From Sphingobium sp. (GTDB lineage: Bacteria > Pseudomonadota > Alphaproteobacteria > Sphingomonadales > Sphingomonadaceae): a stretch of 64,000 nt of DNA. Under the pieces are notes generated by a model, which worked only from the letters and a program-made list of their open reading frames with translations, was not told where the DNA came from and did not search any database. Below are positions 54,475-62,761 of the stretch, one piece after another. The position numbers and the translations under genes are program-made. The stretch's first letter is position 1. The number at the start of each line of letters is the position of its first letter. Location: the NCBI GenBank assembly GCA_020446425.1, contig JAGRES010000019.1, positions 1-64,000 of the forward strand, in the 5' to 3' direction.

Positions 54475-54729
54475 CTGCCCCTCCGCATATCGTTGCTTCC
54501 CTTCCCCTTGCCGAATGCGAGAACATAGAATAAATACTTAAAAGTAAAGCTTTTTTTCGTCCAAATCGACGGCATCCCAAAAAAGCACTGTCCGTTTTTG
54601 AGCCATTTGCGGCTAATCCAAGCAGTGGCCTTCATATTGCAAATGACACGCCGGTTTCGATTGCGCTGCACTGCAAAATGAGATAAGGGCCGCCGCCAAC
54701 ACAACCCTTCCAAAAACGAGCAATAAGTT
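54475..54729. promoter_or_regulatory. AT-rich divergent promoter region
   Basis: About 255 bases between the orphan gene and typA, with A/T runs (54541-54600) and lower GC than the flanks. I see no clear gene or strong consensus promoter. It probably carries the typA and orphan promoters. Confidence 0.4.
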
Positions 54730-56550
54730 ATGAGCCTCCGTAATGTGGCCATCATCGCGCACGTCGATCATGGCAAAACCACTCTGGTTGACCAGCTTTT
54801 CCGGCAGTCCGGCACGTTCCGCGACAACCAGCGCGTGGAAGAACGCGCGATGGATTCCAACGATCTGGAAAAAGAGCGCGGCATCACGATTCTGGCGAAG
54901 TGCACCAGCGTCGAGTGGAACGGCACGCGCATCAACATTGTCGACACGCCCGGTCACGCCGATTTCGGCGGCGAGGTGGAGCGTATCCTCTCGATGGTCG
55001 ATGGCGTCATCCTGCTGGTCGACAGCAGCGAAGGCGCAATGCCGCAGACAAAATTCGTCACCGGCAAGGCACTGGCGCTGGGCCTGAAGCCCATCGTCGT
55101 CGTCAACAAGATCGACCGGCCCGATGGCCGCGCCAGCGAAGTGCTGGACGAAGTGTTCGACCTGTTCGTTTCGCTCGAAGCCAATGACGAGCAGCTCGAC
55201 TTTCCCGTGCTCTATGCTTCGGGACGCAACGGCTATGCCAGCGACGATATCGACGCGCGCTCGGGCGATCTGACCCCACTGTTCGAGAAGATCGTCGAGC
55301 ATGTGCCGCCACCGCATGAGGTGGAAGAGAACGCACCCTTTACCTTCCTCGCAACGCTGCTCGACCGCGACAATTTCCTGGGCCGTATCCTGACCGGCCG
55401 CGTGCAGACCGGCGTGCTCAAGCTCAACCAGCCGATCCATGCGCTCGATGCCAGCGGCAAGGTGATCGAACAGGGTCGCGCCACAAAGATCATGGCGTTC
55501 CGCGGACTGGAGCGCGTGCCGGTCAATGAGGCGCATGCCGGTGATATTATCAGTCTTGCGGGCCTCACCACCGCGACGGTTGCCAATACTATCGCCGACC
55601 TTTCGGTCACGACGCCGATCGAGGCGCAACCGATCGACCCGCCGACGCTTTCCATGCGTTTCGCCGTCAATGACTCGCCAATGGCAGGCCGTGAAGGCGA
55701 CAAGGTAACCAGCCGCATGATCCGCGACCGCCTGTTCCGTGAGGCCGAGAGCAATGTCGCCATCCGCATCACCGAAGCCGCCGACAAGGACAGCTTTGAG
55801 GTGGCCGGGCGCGGCGAACTGCAACTCGGCGTGCTGATCGAGACGATGCGCCGTGAAGGTTTTGAGCTCGGCATTTCCCGCCCGCGCGTACTGTTCCGCG
55901 ATGAAGGCAATGGCCGCGAGGAGCCCTATGAAACCGTCGTCATTGATGTGGATGATGAGTTTTCCGGCACTGTCGTCGAGAAAATGGCGACCCGCAAAGG
56001 CGAGATGACCGACATGCGCCCCTCGGGCGGCGGCAAGACCCGCATCACCTTCAGCGCGCCGTCGCGCGGCCTGATCGGCTATCACGGTGAATTCCTGTCC
56101 GACACGCGTGGCACCGGCATCATGAACCGGTTGTTCGAGAAATATGGCCCCTATAAGGGCGTCATCGAAGGCCGTCCCAATGGTGTGCTGATCTCCAATG
56201 GTACGGGCGAAGCGGTCGGCTATGCGCTCAACGCGCTGGAAGAGCGCGGTGTACTGTTCGTCAGCCCCCAGGAAAAAATTTATGAGGGCATGATCATCGG
56301 CGAGAACGCCAAGTCGGACGACCTTGAGGTCAACCCGATGAAGAGCAAGCAGCTCACCAACTTCCGTTCGACCGGCAAGGATGACGCCATCCGCCTCACG
56401 CCGCCGCGCAAGATGACGCTGGAACAGGCCATCGCCTATATCGACGACGATGAGATGGTGGAGGTGACGCCCATGACCATCCGCCTGCGCAAACGCTATC
56501 TCGATCCGCATGAGCGCAAGAAGGCGAAGCGCGTGAGCGAGGCGGCGTAA
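54730..56550 (+). CDS. typA: GTP-binding translation factor TypA/BipA
   Basis: A 606-residue ribosome-binding GTPase involved in ribosome assembly, stress and surface traits. The G motifs are G1 [11 protein letters not shown]3 [13 protein letters not shown]4 [12 protein letters not shown]-like domains II, III, V and the BipA-specific C-terminal domain ([20 protein letters not shown]) follow. The length matches the family. A large open frame on the other strand is a by-product of codon bias. Confidence 0.96.
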   Translation: MSLRNVAIIAHVDHGKTTLVDQLFRQSGTFRDNQRVEERAMDSNDLEKERGITILAKCTSVEWNGTRINIVDTPGHADFGGEVERILSMVDGVILLVDSSEGAMPQTKFVTGKALALGLKPIVVVNKIDRPDGRASEVLDEVFDLFVSLEANDEQLDFPVLYASGRNGYASDDIDARSGDLTPLFEKIVEHVPPPHEVEENAPFTFLATLLDRDNFLGRILTGRVQTGVLKLNQPIHALDASGKVIEQGRATKIMAFRGLERVPVNEAHAGDIISLAGLTTATVANTIADLSVTTPIEAQPIDPPTLSMRFAVNDSPMAGREGDKVTSRMIRDRLFREAESNVAIRITEAADKDSFEVAGRGELQLGVLIETMRREGFELGISRPRVLFRDEGNGREEPYETVVIDVDDEFSGTVVEKMATRKGEMTDMRPSGGGKTRITFSAPSRGLIGYHGEFLSDTRGTGIMNRLFEKYGPYKGVIEGRPNGVLISNGTGEAVGYALNALEERGVLFVSPQEKIYEGMIIGENAKSDDLEVNPMKSKQLTNFRSTGKDDAIRLTPPRKMTLEQAIAYIDDDEMVEVTPMTIRLRKRYLDPHERKKAKRVSEAA

Positions 56551-56574
56551 GCCTTCCTCAAACCACCCAATCAG

Positions 56575-56605
56575 AGGGGCGGGACACCGGAAGGGTCGCG
56601 CCCCT
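56575..56605. terminator. Bidirectional terminator-like hairpin
   Basis: AGGGGCG (56575-56581) pairs with CGCCCCT (56599-56605), and an inner GAC/GTC extension is possible. TTATTGATT follows on the + strand, so it suits typA. It also sits at the end of the convergent TauE gene. Confidence 0.55.
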
Positions 56606-56620
56606 TATTGATTCATATAT

Positions 56621-57400
56621 TCAGAAGAACGCGTCCCATACCAGCTTGATGCCCACGGCCACCAGCATGACATTGACGAATGTATAGAAAAGATCGCCTT
56701 TTATCCGCTTGACCAGCCAGATGCCGCAGAAAGTGAAGGCCGTCGTCAAGGGGAGAAACAACAGGGCGAATATCAGCGATTCTCGCGTGAACGCGCTCAG
56801 GGAAATGAAGGCGGGAACCTTGACCCAATTCACCAGCGCAAAAAGGACAGCTGACGTTCCCACAAACTCGACATGAGGGAGGCGTTTCGGCACCACCCAC
56901 ATCTGAAATGGCGGCGCGCCTGCATGCGCAATCTGGCTTGTGAAACCAGATAGAAAACCAAATAGGGTGCCCGGCCATTCATGAGGGGAAAGTGGCTTGT
57001 CCGGCAATTTATGATAGCTGAGCCACAGTCGCCACAGGCCGAATATTATCGAGATCAGCCCCAACAGCGCCACGATCACCGCCGTAGGCATCAGATAGGC
57101 AAATCCGGCTGCTGCGGCGACCCCAATTATCGCACCCGGCATCATCCACATTATGATTGTCTTGTTCCAACTGTGCCGGAACGCCCATACGCTCAGCGCA
57201 TCCTGTACGATAAGCAGCGGCATCAGGATCGCGCCAGCCTCCACCGGCGGAAATACCATCGCCATCAGCGGCATGGCGATCATGCCCACACCCGCAAGCC
57301 CGCCCTTGGCGAGGCCGATGGAGAGGAGGCTGCAAAATATCAGGATCAGCGAAACAGGATCATGAGGCATTGCAGAGGCCATATTCCATATGCGGCTCAT
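56621..57400 (-). CDS. TauE/SafE family membrane protein
   Basis: A 259-residue inner-membrane protein with about seven or eight hydrophobic helices. The TauE/SafE hallmark regions are SIGLAKGGLAGVGMIAMPLM and GTLFGFLSGFTSQIAHAGAPP. The family exports sulfite, sulfoacetate or other organosulfur anions; the substrate is unknown here. The first two Met codons (57400 and 57370) are both possible starts. Confidence 0.85.
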   Translation of the reverse strand: MSRIWNMASAMPHDPVSLILIFCSLLSIGLAKGGLAGVGMIAMPLMAMVFPPVEAGAILMPLLIVQDALSVWAFRHSWNKTIIMWMMPGAIIGVAAAAGFAYLMPTAVIVALLGLISIIFGLWRLWLSYHKLPDKPLSPHEWPGTLFGFLSGFTSQIAHAGAPPFQMWVVPKRLPHVEFVGTSAVLFALVNWVKVPAFISLSAFTRESLIFALLFLPLTTAFTFCGIWLVKRIKGDLFYTFVNVMLVAVGIKLVWDAFF

Positions 57401-57426
57401 GCGAAAGAAGCCGATATTATATTCCT

Positions 57427-58740
57427 CTATTCCAGAAATTCCTCCCGGTCGGGGATGCGTGTGAAGGCGATCTTGCTGCCGGAAAAGCCCGCACCCGCCG
57501 AAGGCAGCATGCCGATCAGCACGGTATCACGCCCGAAGCGGTGATTGAGCCGGTCCAGCGCGCGTGACAGGGCCATGGGCCGCGCCACCGGCACAGAGAT
57601 ATCGGCCTGCGCGGGTTCGCCCTCTTCTGCTTCCGGCACGACAAGCGCGTCGAACAGGTCGGGCTGGCGATCATCCGCCAGTTCCAGCCCCAACAGCACG
57701 ACCGAAACCTTCTTGACCGGCACATCCGGCTCCTGCGGAACGACGCGGTTCCAGATATGCAGCATCAGCGACAGGAAAGTCAGGCTGTCCTGCGCCGGGC
57801 GGCAGCGCATCTCGCCGCGCACACGGCGGCCATCCTCCAGCCGCGCGGAAAAGCCAAAAAAGGTGGCAGTATAACCCATGCGGCGCAGACGGGCGGCGGC
57901 TTTCAGAGTCAGGCGGCGCGCAACATTGATCGCTTCATGCGGGGGGCGCAGCGCGGGGCCGAGCACATGGCTGTGGCCGATACTGCGCCGCTGCGTCTCC
58001 GGCTCAGGCAAGTCATAACCACGCAGCAGATACCACATGCGCTCGCCCCAGATATTGCCCCACACATGACGCATGCGCCGCCGGTCCAGCACCATGATGT
58101 CGGCGACGCTCATGACCCCCTGATGCCGCAGCCGCCGCTCCATATTGCGACCGATACCGGGCAGGTCGATGGGTTTCAGGTCCATAATCAGCCGCCGTTC
58201 CACCTCTCCGGGCATCAGGACGGTCAGGCCATCGGGCTTTTGCAGATCGGTCGCGACCTTGGCGAGATATTTGTTGGAGGCGATTCCGATGGAACAGCGC
58301 ACCCATGGCCCCAGGCTGGCGCTCAACCCCGCCTTGATCGCCATGCCAATATGCCGCGCGACGTCAGGCTGAGCCTCATTGCGGAGCAGCCGGGATGCCA
58401 TCTCGTCGATCGAGCATATCTCCGTAACCGGGATATGGCGGTTAATCTCCTCGATGGCGCGATGGTGATAGTCGACATAGAGCTCATGCCGGGCCAGCAC
58501 GCAGATCAGATCACGGCACAGGCGCTTGGCTTCCCAGATCGGTGTGCCAGTGCGGATGCCGAATGCCTTAGCCTCATAGCTGGCGGCGATGGCACAGGTG
58601 CTATCCGTTTCCACCGGCACCACCGCCACCGGCTTGCCGCGCAAGCGTGACTGTTCCTGTTGTTCGACGCTCGCAAAATAGCTGTTGAAGTCGACATAGA
58701 GCCATTTGAGCGGCGAAGGCGGATAGGTGACAGGCATCAT
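57427..58740 (-). CDS. Second Y-family DNA polymerase
   Basis: A translesion polymerase of about 437 residues, distinct from dinB. The catalytic acidic residues are present: YVDFNSYFASVEQ (Asp) and CSIDEMASRL (Asp-Glu, about residue 112). It is therefore not an inactive ImuB, although such proteins are often labelled ImpB/MucB-like. An HhH segment, DLPGIGRNMERRLRHQGV, and a little-finger domain follow. ATG 58740 is chosen; a GTG at 58758 would lie at the predicted transcription start. Confidence 0.88.
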   Translation of the reverse strand: MMPVTYPPSPLKWLYVDFNSYFASVEQQEQSRLRGKPVAVVPVETDSTCAIAASYEAKAFGIRTGTPIWEAKRLCRDLICVLARHELYVDYHHRAIEEINRHIPVTEICSIDEMASRLLRNEAQPDVARHIGMAIKAGLSASLGPWVRCSIGIASNKYLAKVATDLQKPDGLTVLMPGEVERRLIMDLKPIDLPGIGRNMERRLRHQGVMSVADIMVLDRRRMRHVWGNIWGERMWYLLRGYDLPEPETQRRSIGHSHVLGPALRPPHEAINVARRLTLKAAARLRRMGYTATFFGFSARLEDGRRVRGEMRCRPAQDSLTFLSLMLHIWNRVVPQEPDVPVKKVSVVLLGLELADDRQPDLFDALVVPEAEEGEPAQADISVPVARPMALSRALDRLNHRFGRDTVLIGMLPSAGAGFSGSKIAFTRIPDREEFLE

Positions 58741-58770
58741 GGGCGAACTCGGTTGCACGATTCGTCCGCC

Positions 58771-58776
58771 ATTATA
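58771..58776 (-). promoter_or_regulatory. Perfect -10 box of second polymerase
   Basis: TATAAT on the minus strand, directly downstream of the SOS box. It predicts transcription start around 58763, giving a leader of about 24 bases to the ATG at 58740. Confidence 0.65.
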
Positions 58777-58777
58777 T

Positions 58778-58792
58778 GTTCTTCTTTTGTTC
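58778..58792. promoter_or_regulatory. LexA SOS box of second polymerase
   Basis: Exact GTTC-N7-GTTC, just upstream of the -10 on the minus strand. LexA bound here would cover the promoter spacer. Confidence 0.85.
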
Positions 58793-58803
58793 TTATAAAG
58801 AAG

Positions 58804-58835
58804 GAGCGCCGCCAGTCAGGTTTCCGGCGGCACTC
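58804..58835 (-). terminator. Hairpin after carbonic anhydrase
   Basis: GAGCGCCGCC and GGCGGCACTC pair with one mismatch. On the minus strand CTTCTTTAT follows the stem. It would separate the carbonic anhydrase gene from the downstream polymerase promoter. Confidence 0.5.
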
Positions 58836-58842
58836 CCGTGGC

Positions 58843-59583
58843 TTATCGCCCTACGATCAGGCGGTTGTTCGCGGGTTGCAGAGGGCGGGCATTATCCCCC
58901 ATGATCACATGCAGCGCCGCAATCTGTTCTTTACTGGCAGTGATGGCCTTGTCGGCAACATGCCAGTTCACGCCCTCGGTACACGGCGGCGTGGTGAGCG
59001 ATCCCATATAACGGTAGACGTTCAGACTGGGTGGGAGAAGCCCGTTGGGGTCAAACTGAACGCCAGCAACCGGTGTTGCATCCTGCTTGTGTTTCGGCGC
59101 AGCGGCGATCAGCTTGGAAAGCTCTGCATTGGCCGCGCCCTCTTCAAAGAAGATGCCCAGTACGGCGAGCTTCCCCGCGCTATCGGCATGCACGAAATGC
59201 GCCTCCAGCGGATAGCGCTTCCCAGACACCGCATGTTCGGACAGGGTATGGAAATGCACCTGTACCAGGCCGAATTCGCGCCCGCCGCTTATCAGCTTCG
59301 ACCCGGCGGCGAAATTGGCCTGCACGGTATGACCGTTGTTCAGGACCGTGAGCGGGCTGGTCTGATAGTTGGTCGCCACCACCGTAGCCCCACGCGCGTT
59401 CACCGCTTGCAGATCTATCGGAGATTGCATCTTGCCAGCGCCACAGGTGACGAAATCGGATGAGAGCTTCATCCAGTGGTCGGGCGCGCCTTCGCCTTCA
59501 TAGCTCCAATGCGGGGCGTTACCGGCAGCAGCAGCGGCCAGTGCGACGGAGGCGGCCGAAGCCATTACCAAAAGAGAGTGCAT
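58843..59583 (-). CDS. Alpha-class carbonic anhydrase
   Basis: A 246-residue periplasmic zinc enzyme that hydrates CO2. ATG 59583 follows AGGAGAACAGC and gives a signal peptide (HSLLVMASAASVALAAAA). The zinc histidines are in VQVHFHTLSEH and the later EAHFVH. Substrate-pocket residues GSLTTPPCTEGVNWHV are classical. A CA of this class helps supply bicarbonate at the cell surface. Confidence 0.95.
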   Translation of the reverse strand: MHSLLVMASAASVALAAAAAGNAPHWSYEGEGAPDHWMKLSSDFVTCGAGKMQSPIDLQAVNARGATVVATNYQTSPLTVLNNGHTVQANFAAGSKLISGGREFGLVQVHFHTLSEHAVSGKRYPLEAHFVHADSAGKLAVLGIFFEEGAANAELSKLIAAAPKHKQDATPVAGVQFDPNGLLPPSLNVYRYMGSLTTPPCTEGVNWHVADKAITASKEQIAALHVIMGDNARPLQPANNRLIVGR

Positions 59584-59704
59584 GCTGTTCTCCTGATTTT
59601 CCAAGGACTCTTCTCAATTATAGAAAGAAAAGCGCCATACCGGTTTTGCCCGCCCTCGCGTCGCAGATGATTTTTGCCCGAAAAGGCCTTAGGGTCCGAG
59701 CTGC

Positions 59705-60097
59705 ATGACCGGCGATTGCGACCTCCTATTTGTGTACGGCACCCTCCGCCAAGGGTGCGATAATGCGCAGGCGCGCGCGCTGACGGAAATGGCAGAATGG
59801 CTCTGCACCGCGCAGGTCAGCGGGCGCCTGCTGAAGGTCGACTGGTATCCGGCTCTGACGCAAGGGCAAGGCACCGTGACAGGCGATATCTTCCGCCTGC
59901 ACGACCCGCAGGCTGCTCTTGCTCTGCTCGACGCCTATGAGGAGTGCACCTCCGATTTTCCGCAACCATGGGAATATCGCCGGGAAATAGTATCTGCCGA
60001 TACGCCGGAGGGTATGCTGAGGGCCTGGACCTATCTCTACAATCGTCCGGCAGATGAGCTGCCCGGCATCCCCGGCGGCGATTGGCTCAACGTTTAG
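59705..60097 (+). CDS. Gamma-glutamylcyclotransferase-like protein
   Basis: A 130-residue AIG2/GGCT-fold protein. FVYGTLRQGCDNA is the family signature. The catalytic Glu lies in LDAYEECTSDFP near residue 82. The reaction would be release of 5-oxoproline from a gamma-glutamyl amine. The 3' end overlaps the convergent LysR gene by 11 bases. Confidence 0.88.
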   Translation: MTGDCDLLFVYGTLRQGCDNAQARALTEMAEWLCTAQVSGRLLKVDWYPALTQGQGTVTGDIFRLHDPQAALALLDAYEECTSDFPQPWEYRREIVSADTPEGMLRAWTYLYNRPADELPGIPGGDWLNV

Positions 60098-60965
60098 CAG
60101 TCAGCCGCTCAGCCAGGAAATCCATGACAGCCCGCACACGCGGCGTATGGCGCAAACGCTCATGGGTAAGCAGCCAGATTGCGCTATCATCACCGCGAGA
60201 CGGAGGCAGGCATTGGACAAGCTCCGGGTCGCGGTCGGCAACAAAGCTGGGCAATACCGCCAGCCCGAGGCCGGAGCGGATCGCCGAGAGCAGCCCGGTC
60301 ACAGAGCCATAATGCATGGTGACCTGCTTCTCCAGCCTGAAACGCTTAAGCCAGGCGCTATATTCCGGCCAGACATAGGACCCGCCACCGCCGATGAACG
60401 GGTGATGCACCAGCTCCCGCGCGGCGCGCGGCGCGCCATGCGCCTCGGCATAGCCGCGGCTGCAATAGAGCGTCCATGGATTGGCGGCGATGCGGCGTCC
60501 GACAAGACCGGCATCGCTCGGTCCGCTATTATGACGCAGGGCGACTTCGGCGCCTCCGGACCCAAGGTCGCGCAAGGCTTCGCTCGCGTCCACCTCGATC
60601 ACTATGGACGGATAGGCCACCCGAAAGTCCCGCAATATATCAGGCAATAGCGTAACCGCATAAATCTCTATCGTTGTCAGGCGCACCGTACCGCTGACCT
60701 CGCGCGCAAGGCCGGCGGCAGAGTCGGCAAGGCTTTCCGCCACGCCGTTCATCGCCCTCGCCTGTTCGACGAGCGCCTCGCCTTCGGGTGTGAGCATATA
60801 TCCCGACTGCTGACGGTCGAACAATTGCAGCGAAAGCGCCTGTTCAAGTGCGGAAATCCGGCGCGCTACCGTCGTTTGGCTGACCTTGAGGCGATGGCTG
60901 GCCGCCAATGTGCTCCCGGCGTCCGCCACCGCCAGGAAATACCGCATATCGTTCCAGTCGAACAT
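60087..60965 (-). CDS. LysR-family transcriptional regulator
   Basis: A 292-residue regulator. The winged-helix DNA-binding region is WNDMRYFLAVADAGSTLAAS with the HRLKVSQTTVARRISALEQ helix. A periplasmic-binding-like effector domain follows. ATG 60965 is used; a start 13 codons earlier is less typical. It is divergent from the UrcA gene, which it might control (inference). Confidence 0.9.
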   Translation of the reverse strand: MFDWNDMRYFLAVADAGSTLAASHRLKVSQTTVARRISALEQALSLQLFDRQQSGYMLTPEGEALVEQARAMNGVAESLADSAAGLAREVSGTVRLTTIEIYAVTLLPDILRDFRVAYPSIVIEVDASEALRDLGSGGAEVALRHNSGPSDAGLVGRRIAANPWTLYCSRGYAEAHGAPRAARELVHHPFIGGGGSYVWPEYSAWLKRFRLEKQVTMHYGSVTGLLSAIRSGLGLAVLPSFVADRDPELVQCLPPSRGDDSAIWLLTHERLRHTPRVRAVMDFLAERLTAKR

Positions 60966-61093
60966 TGGGCCATTCTGCACTTTTGCAGAATGAAAAAGCA
61001 ACATCGTTGTTAGGCAAGGTGACCGGCATCGCGTATCACCACCTTGTACCGGCGCTGGTGCATGCGACCTACATCAAAAAAATGGAGCTATCC

Positions 61094-61426
61094 ATGAAAC
61101 GCACAATCGTCCTTTTGGCGATGGCCGGTGCGCTGTCCACTGCACCTGCCTTTGCCCAGACCCAACATGCAGACGGGTATACTGTCAGCAACCAGCTGTC
61201 CGTCAGCTACGCCGACCTTGATCTCAGCAAGGAAGATGACCGCAAAACATTTAACCGGCGCCTCCGCCATGCAGCAGAGGATGTATGCGGTGAGGCTTCA
61301 GGCTATGATCTGGCCACGGCTAATACCGTGCGCGCCTGCCGCCGCATGCTGATGGAACGTTTTGCCGCCATCCGCACCGGGCAGACTATGGTTCACACGG
61401 AAATGGCGTCAATGTCGGCGAAATGA
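61094..61426 (+). CDS. UrcA family secreted protein
   Basis: A 110-residue protein with signal MKRTIVLLAMAGALSTAP and the UrcA core VSYADLDLSKEDDRKTFNRR, then two cysteines in AAEDVCGEA and RACRRML. UrcA proteins are common secreted proteins of unknown function in Sphingomonadales and relatives. The ATG follows GGAG at six bases. Confidence 0.88.
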   Translation: MKRTIVLLAMAGALSTAPAFAQTQHADGYTVSNQLSVSYADLDLSKEDDRKTFNRRLRHAAEDVCGEASGYDLATANTVRACRRMLMERFAAIRTGQTMVHTEMASMSAK

Positions 61427-61432
61427 ACGCGC

Positions 61433-61984
61433 TTACTGGCCGCCAATGGATTTCACGGCGGCCAGCGTATTCTTCACATGATCCTTATAGCTCATCGCGC
61501 TGTAGACATAGGCTATCCGCCCGGTCGGCGCGATGACATAGGAAGTGCGGTTGGTCATGCCGCCTACCGGAAGGCCCACATCATAGCCTTTAACGATGGA
61601 CGGACCTGCCGACGCCACGGCGAATTTATCGCGGCACTCCTCGGTCGAGAAGCGCGCAAGCTTGTCGACCGGGTCCGCCGACATACCGATCACGGTCGCC
61701 CCGGCGGCTTTGAATTCGTCTGTCGCCTCGGCGAATTCATGCGCCTCTGCGGTGCAGCCGGCCGTGAAGGCGGCGGGAAAGAAATACAGCACGACAGGGC
61801 CTTTTTTGAGCTGGTCAGACAGGGTGAGCGTGAAAACCTTGCCCGCTATCGCACCGCGAGTCGTGAAATCCGGAGCTTCTGCGCCTACGGGCAGCGCGCT
61901 GGTAGCCGCCTTGGGCACAACGAACAGCGCCAGCCCGCCAAGCGCCGCTATACCGGCAATACTCCATTTGACCCATTTACGCAT
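61433..61984 (-). CDS. Membrane-anchored peroxiredoxin (Bcp/AhpC-type)
   Basis: A 183-residue thiol peroxidase. A single N-terminal hydrophobic helix (WSIAGIAALGGLALFVV) precedes the redoxin fold. The peroxidatic Cys is Cys77 in AAFTAGCTAEAHEF; another Cys in STEECRDKF may resolve it. ATG 61984 follows GGAGG five bases away; a longer frame upstream is rejected. The anchored form suggests a periplasm-facing antioxidant. Confidence 0.88.
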   Translation of the reverse strand: MRKWVKWSIAGIAALGGLALFVVPKAATSALPVGAEAPDFTTRGAIAGKVFTLTLSDQLKKGPVVLYFFPAAFTAGCTAEAHEFAEATDEFKAAGATVIGMSADPVDKLARFSTEECRDKFAVASAGPSIVKGYDVGLPVGGMTNRTSYVIAPTGRIAYVYSAMSYKDHVKNTLAAVKSIGGQ

Positions 61985-62095
61985 ATGTGCCTCCTCAAGC
62001 TGGCGCCAATATAACGCCGGTCGAAGAGAATGCGACTCTCCTATCCCTCCACTGGCCTTGCCCTTTATCCAGCCGCGAGCTAAGCGCAGCTCATC

Positions 62096-62761
62096 ATGAC
62101 CGCACCGCTCATCATCGCCGTGCCCAAGGGGCGCATATTGGACGAGGCCCTGCCGCTGCTTGCGCGCGCGGGCATTGAGCCGGATGCGGAATTTCACGAC
62201 AAGAAGAGCCGCGCGCTGCAATTCGCCACCAACCGCGAGGGCGTGTCGATCATCCGCGTGCGTGCCTTCGACGTCGCCACCTTTGTCGCCCATGGCGCGG
62301 CTCAGATCGGCATTGTCGGATCGGACGTGATCGAGGAATTCGACTATTCGCAGCTTTACGCGCCGGTTGACCTTGATATCGGCCATTGCCGCCTATCGGT
62401 CGCCCAGCCGAAAGACGATGCGCAGGACGACGAAACAGGCATGAGCCATGTGCGCGTGGCCACCAAATATCCGCATCTCACCCGCCGCCATTATGAGGCG
62501 CGCGGCATTCAGGCCGAGTGCGTGAAGCTCAATGGCGCGATGGAGCTGGCGCCTTCTCTGGGCCTGTCGCGACGCATCGTCGATCTGGTGTCTTCAGGCG
62601 CGACGCTGAAGGCCAATGGCCTGGTGGAGACCAGCGTCATCATGCAGATCAGCGCACGCCTGATCGTCAATCGCGCCGCCTTCAAGATGCGCGCGGGCGA
62701 GCTGGTGCCGATGGTCGAGGCATTCCGCAAAGCGGTGGAGACGCGCAATGCAGCGGCTTGA
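62096..62761 (+). CDS. hisG: ATP phosphoribosyltransferase, short form
   Basis: A 221-residue enzyme for the first step of histidine synthesis. Signatures are [33 protein letters not shown] and [15 protein letters not shown]. The length shows the HisG-S form, which lacks the C-terminal regulatory domain and normally needs HisZ. hisZ is not in this window. Its end overlaps the hisD start by 14 bases. Confidence 0.95.
   Translation: MTAPLIIAVPKGRILDEALPLLARAGIEPDAEFHDKKSRALQFATNREGVSIIRVRAFDVATFVAHGAAQIGIVGSDVIEEFDYSQLYAPVDLDIGHCRLSVAQPKDDAQDDETGMSHVRVATKYPHLTRRHYEARGIQAECVKLNGAMELAPSLGLSRRIVDLVSSGATLKANGLVETSVIMQISARLIVNRAAFKMRAGELVPMVEAFRKAVETRNAAA

Noticed and set aside
54613-56511. 632-residue open frame antisense to typA
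   Set aside because: typA on the other strand is an unmistakable GTPase; the antisense frame is open because of high GC codon bias and shows no recognisable domain.
57427-58740. ImuB (inactive accessory polymerase)
   Set aside because: Catalytic Asp and Asp-Glu are kept, and neither imuA nor dnaE2 is adjacent.
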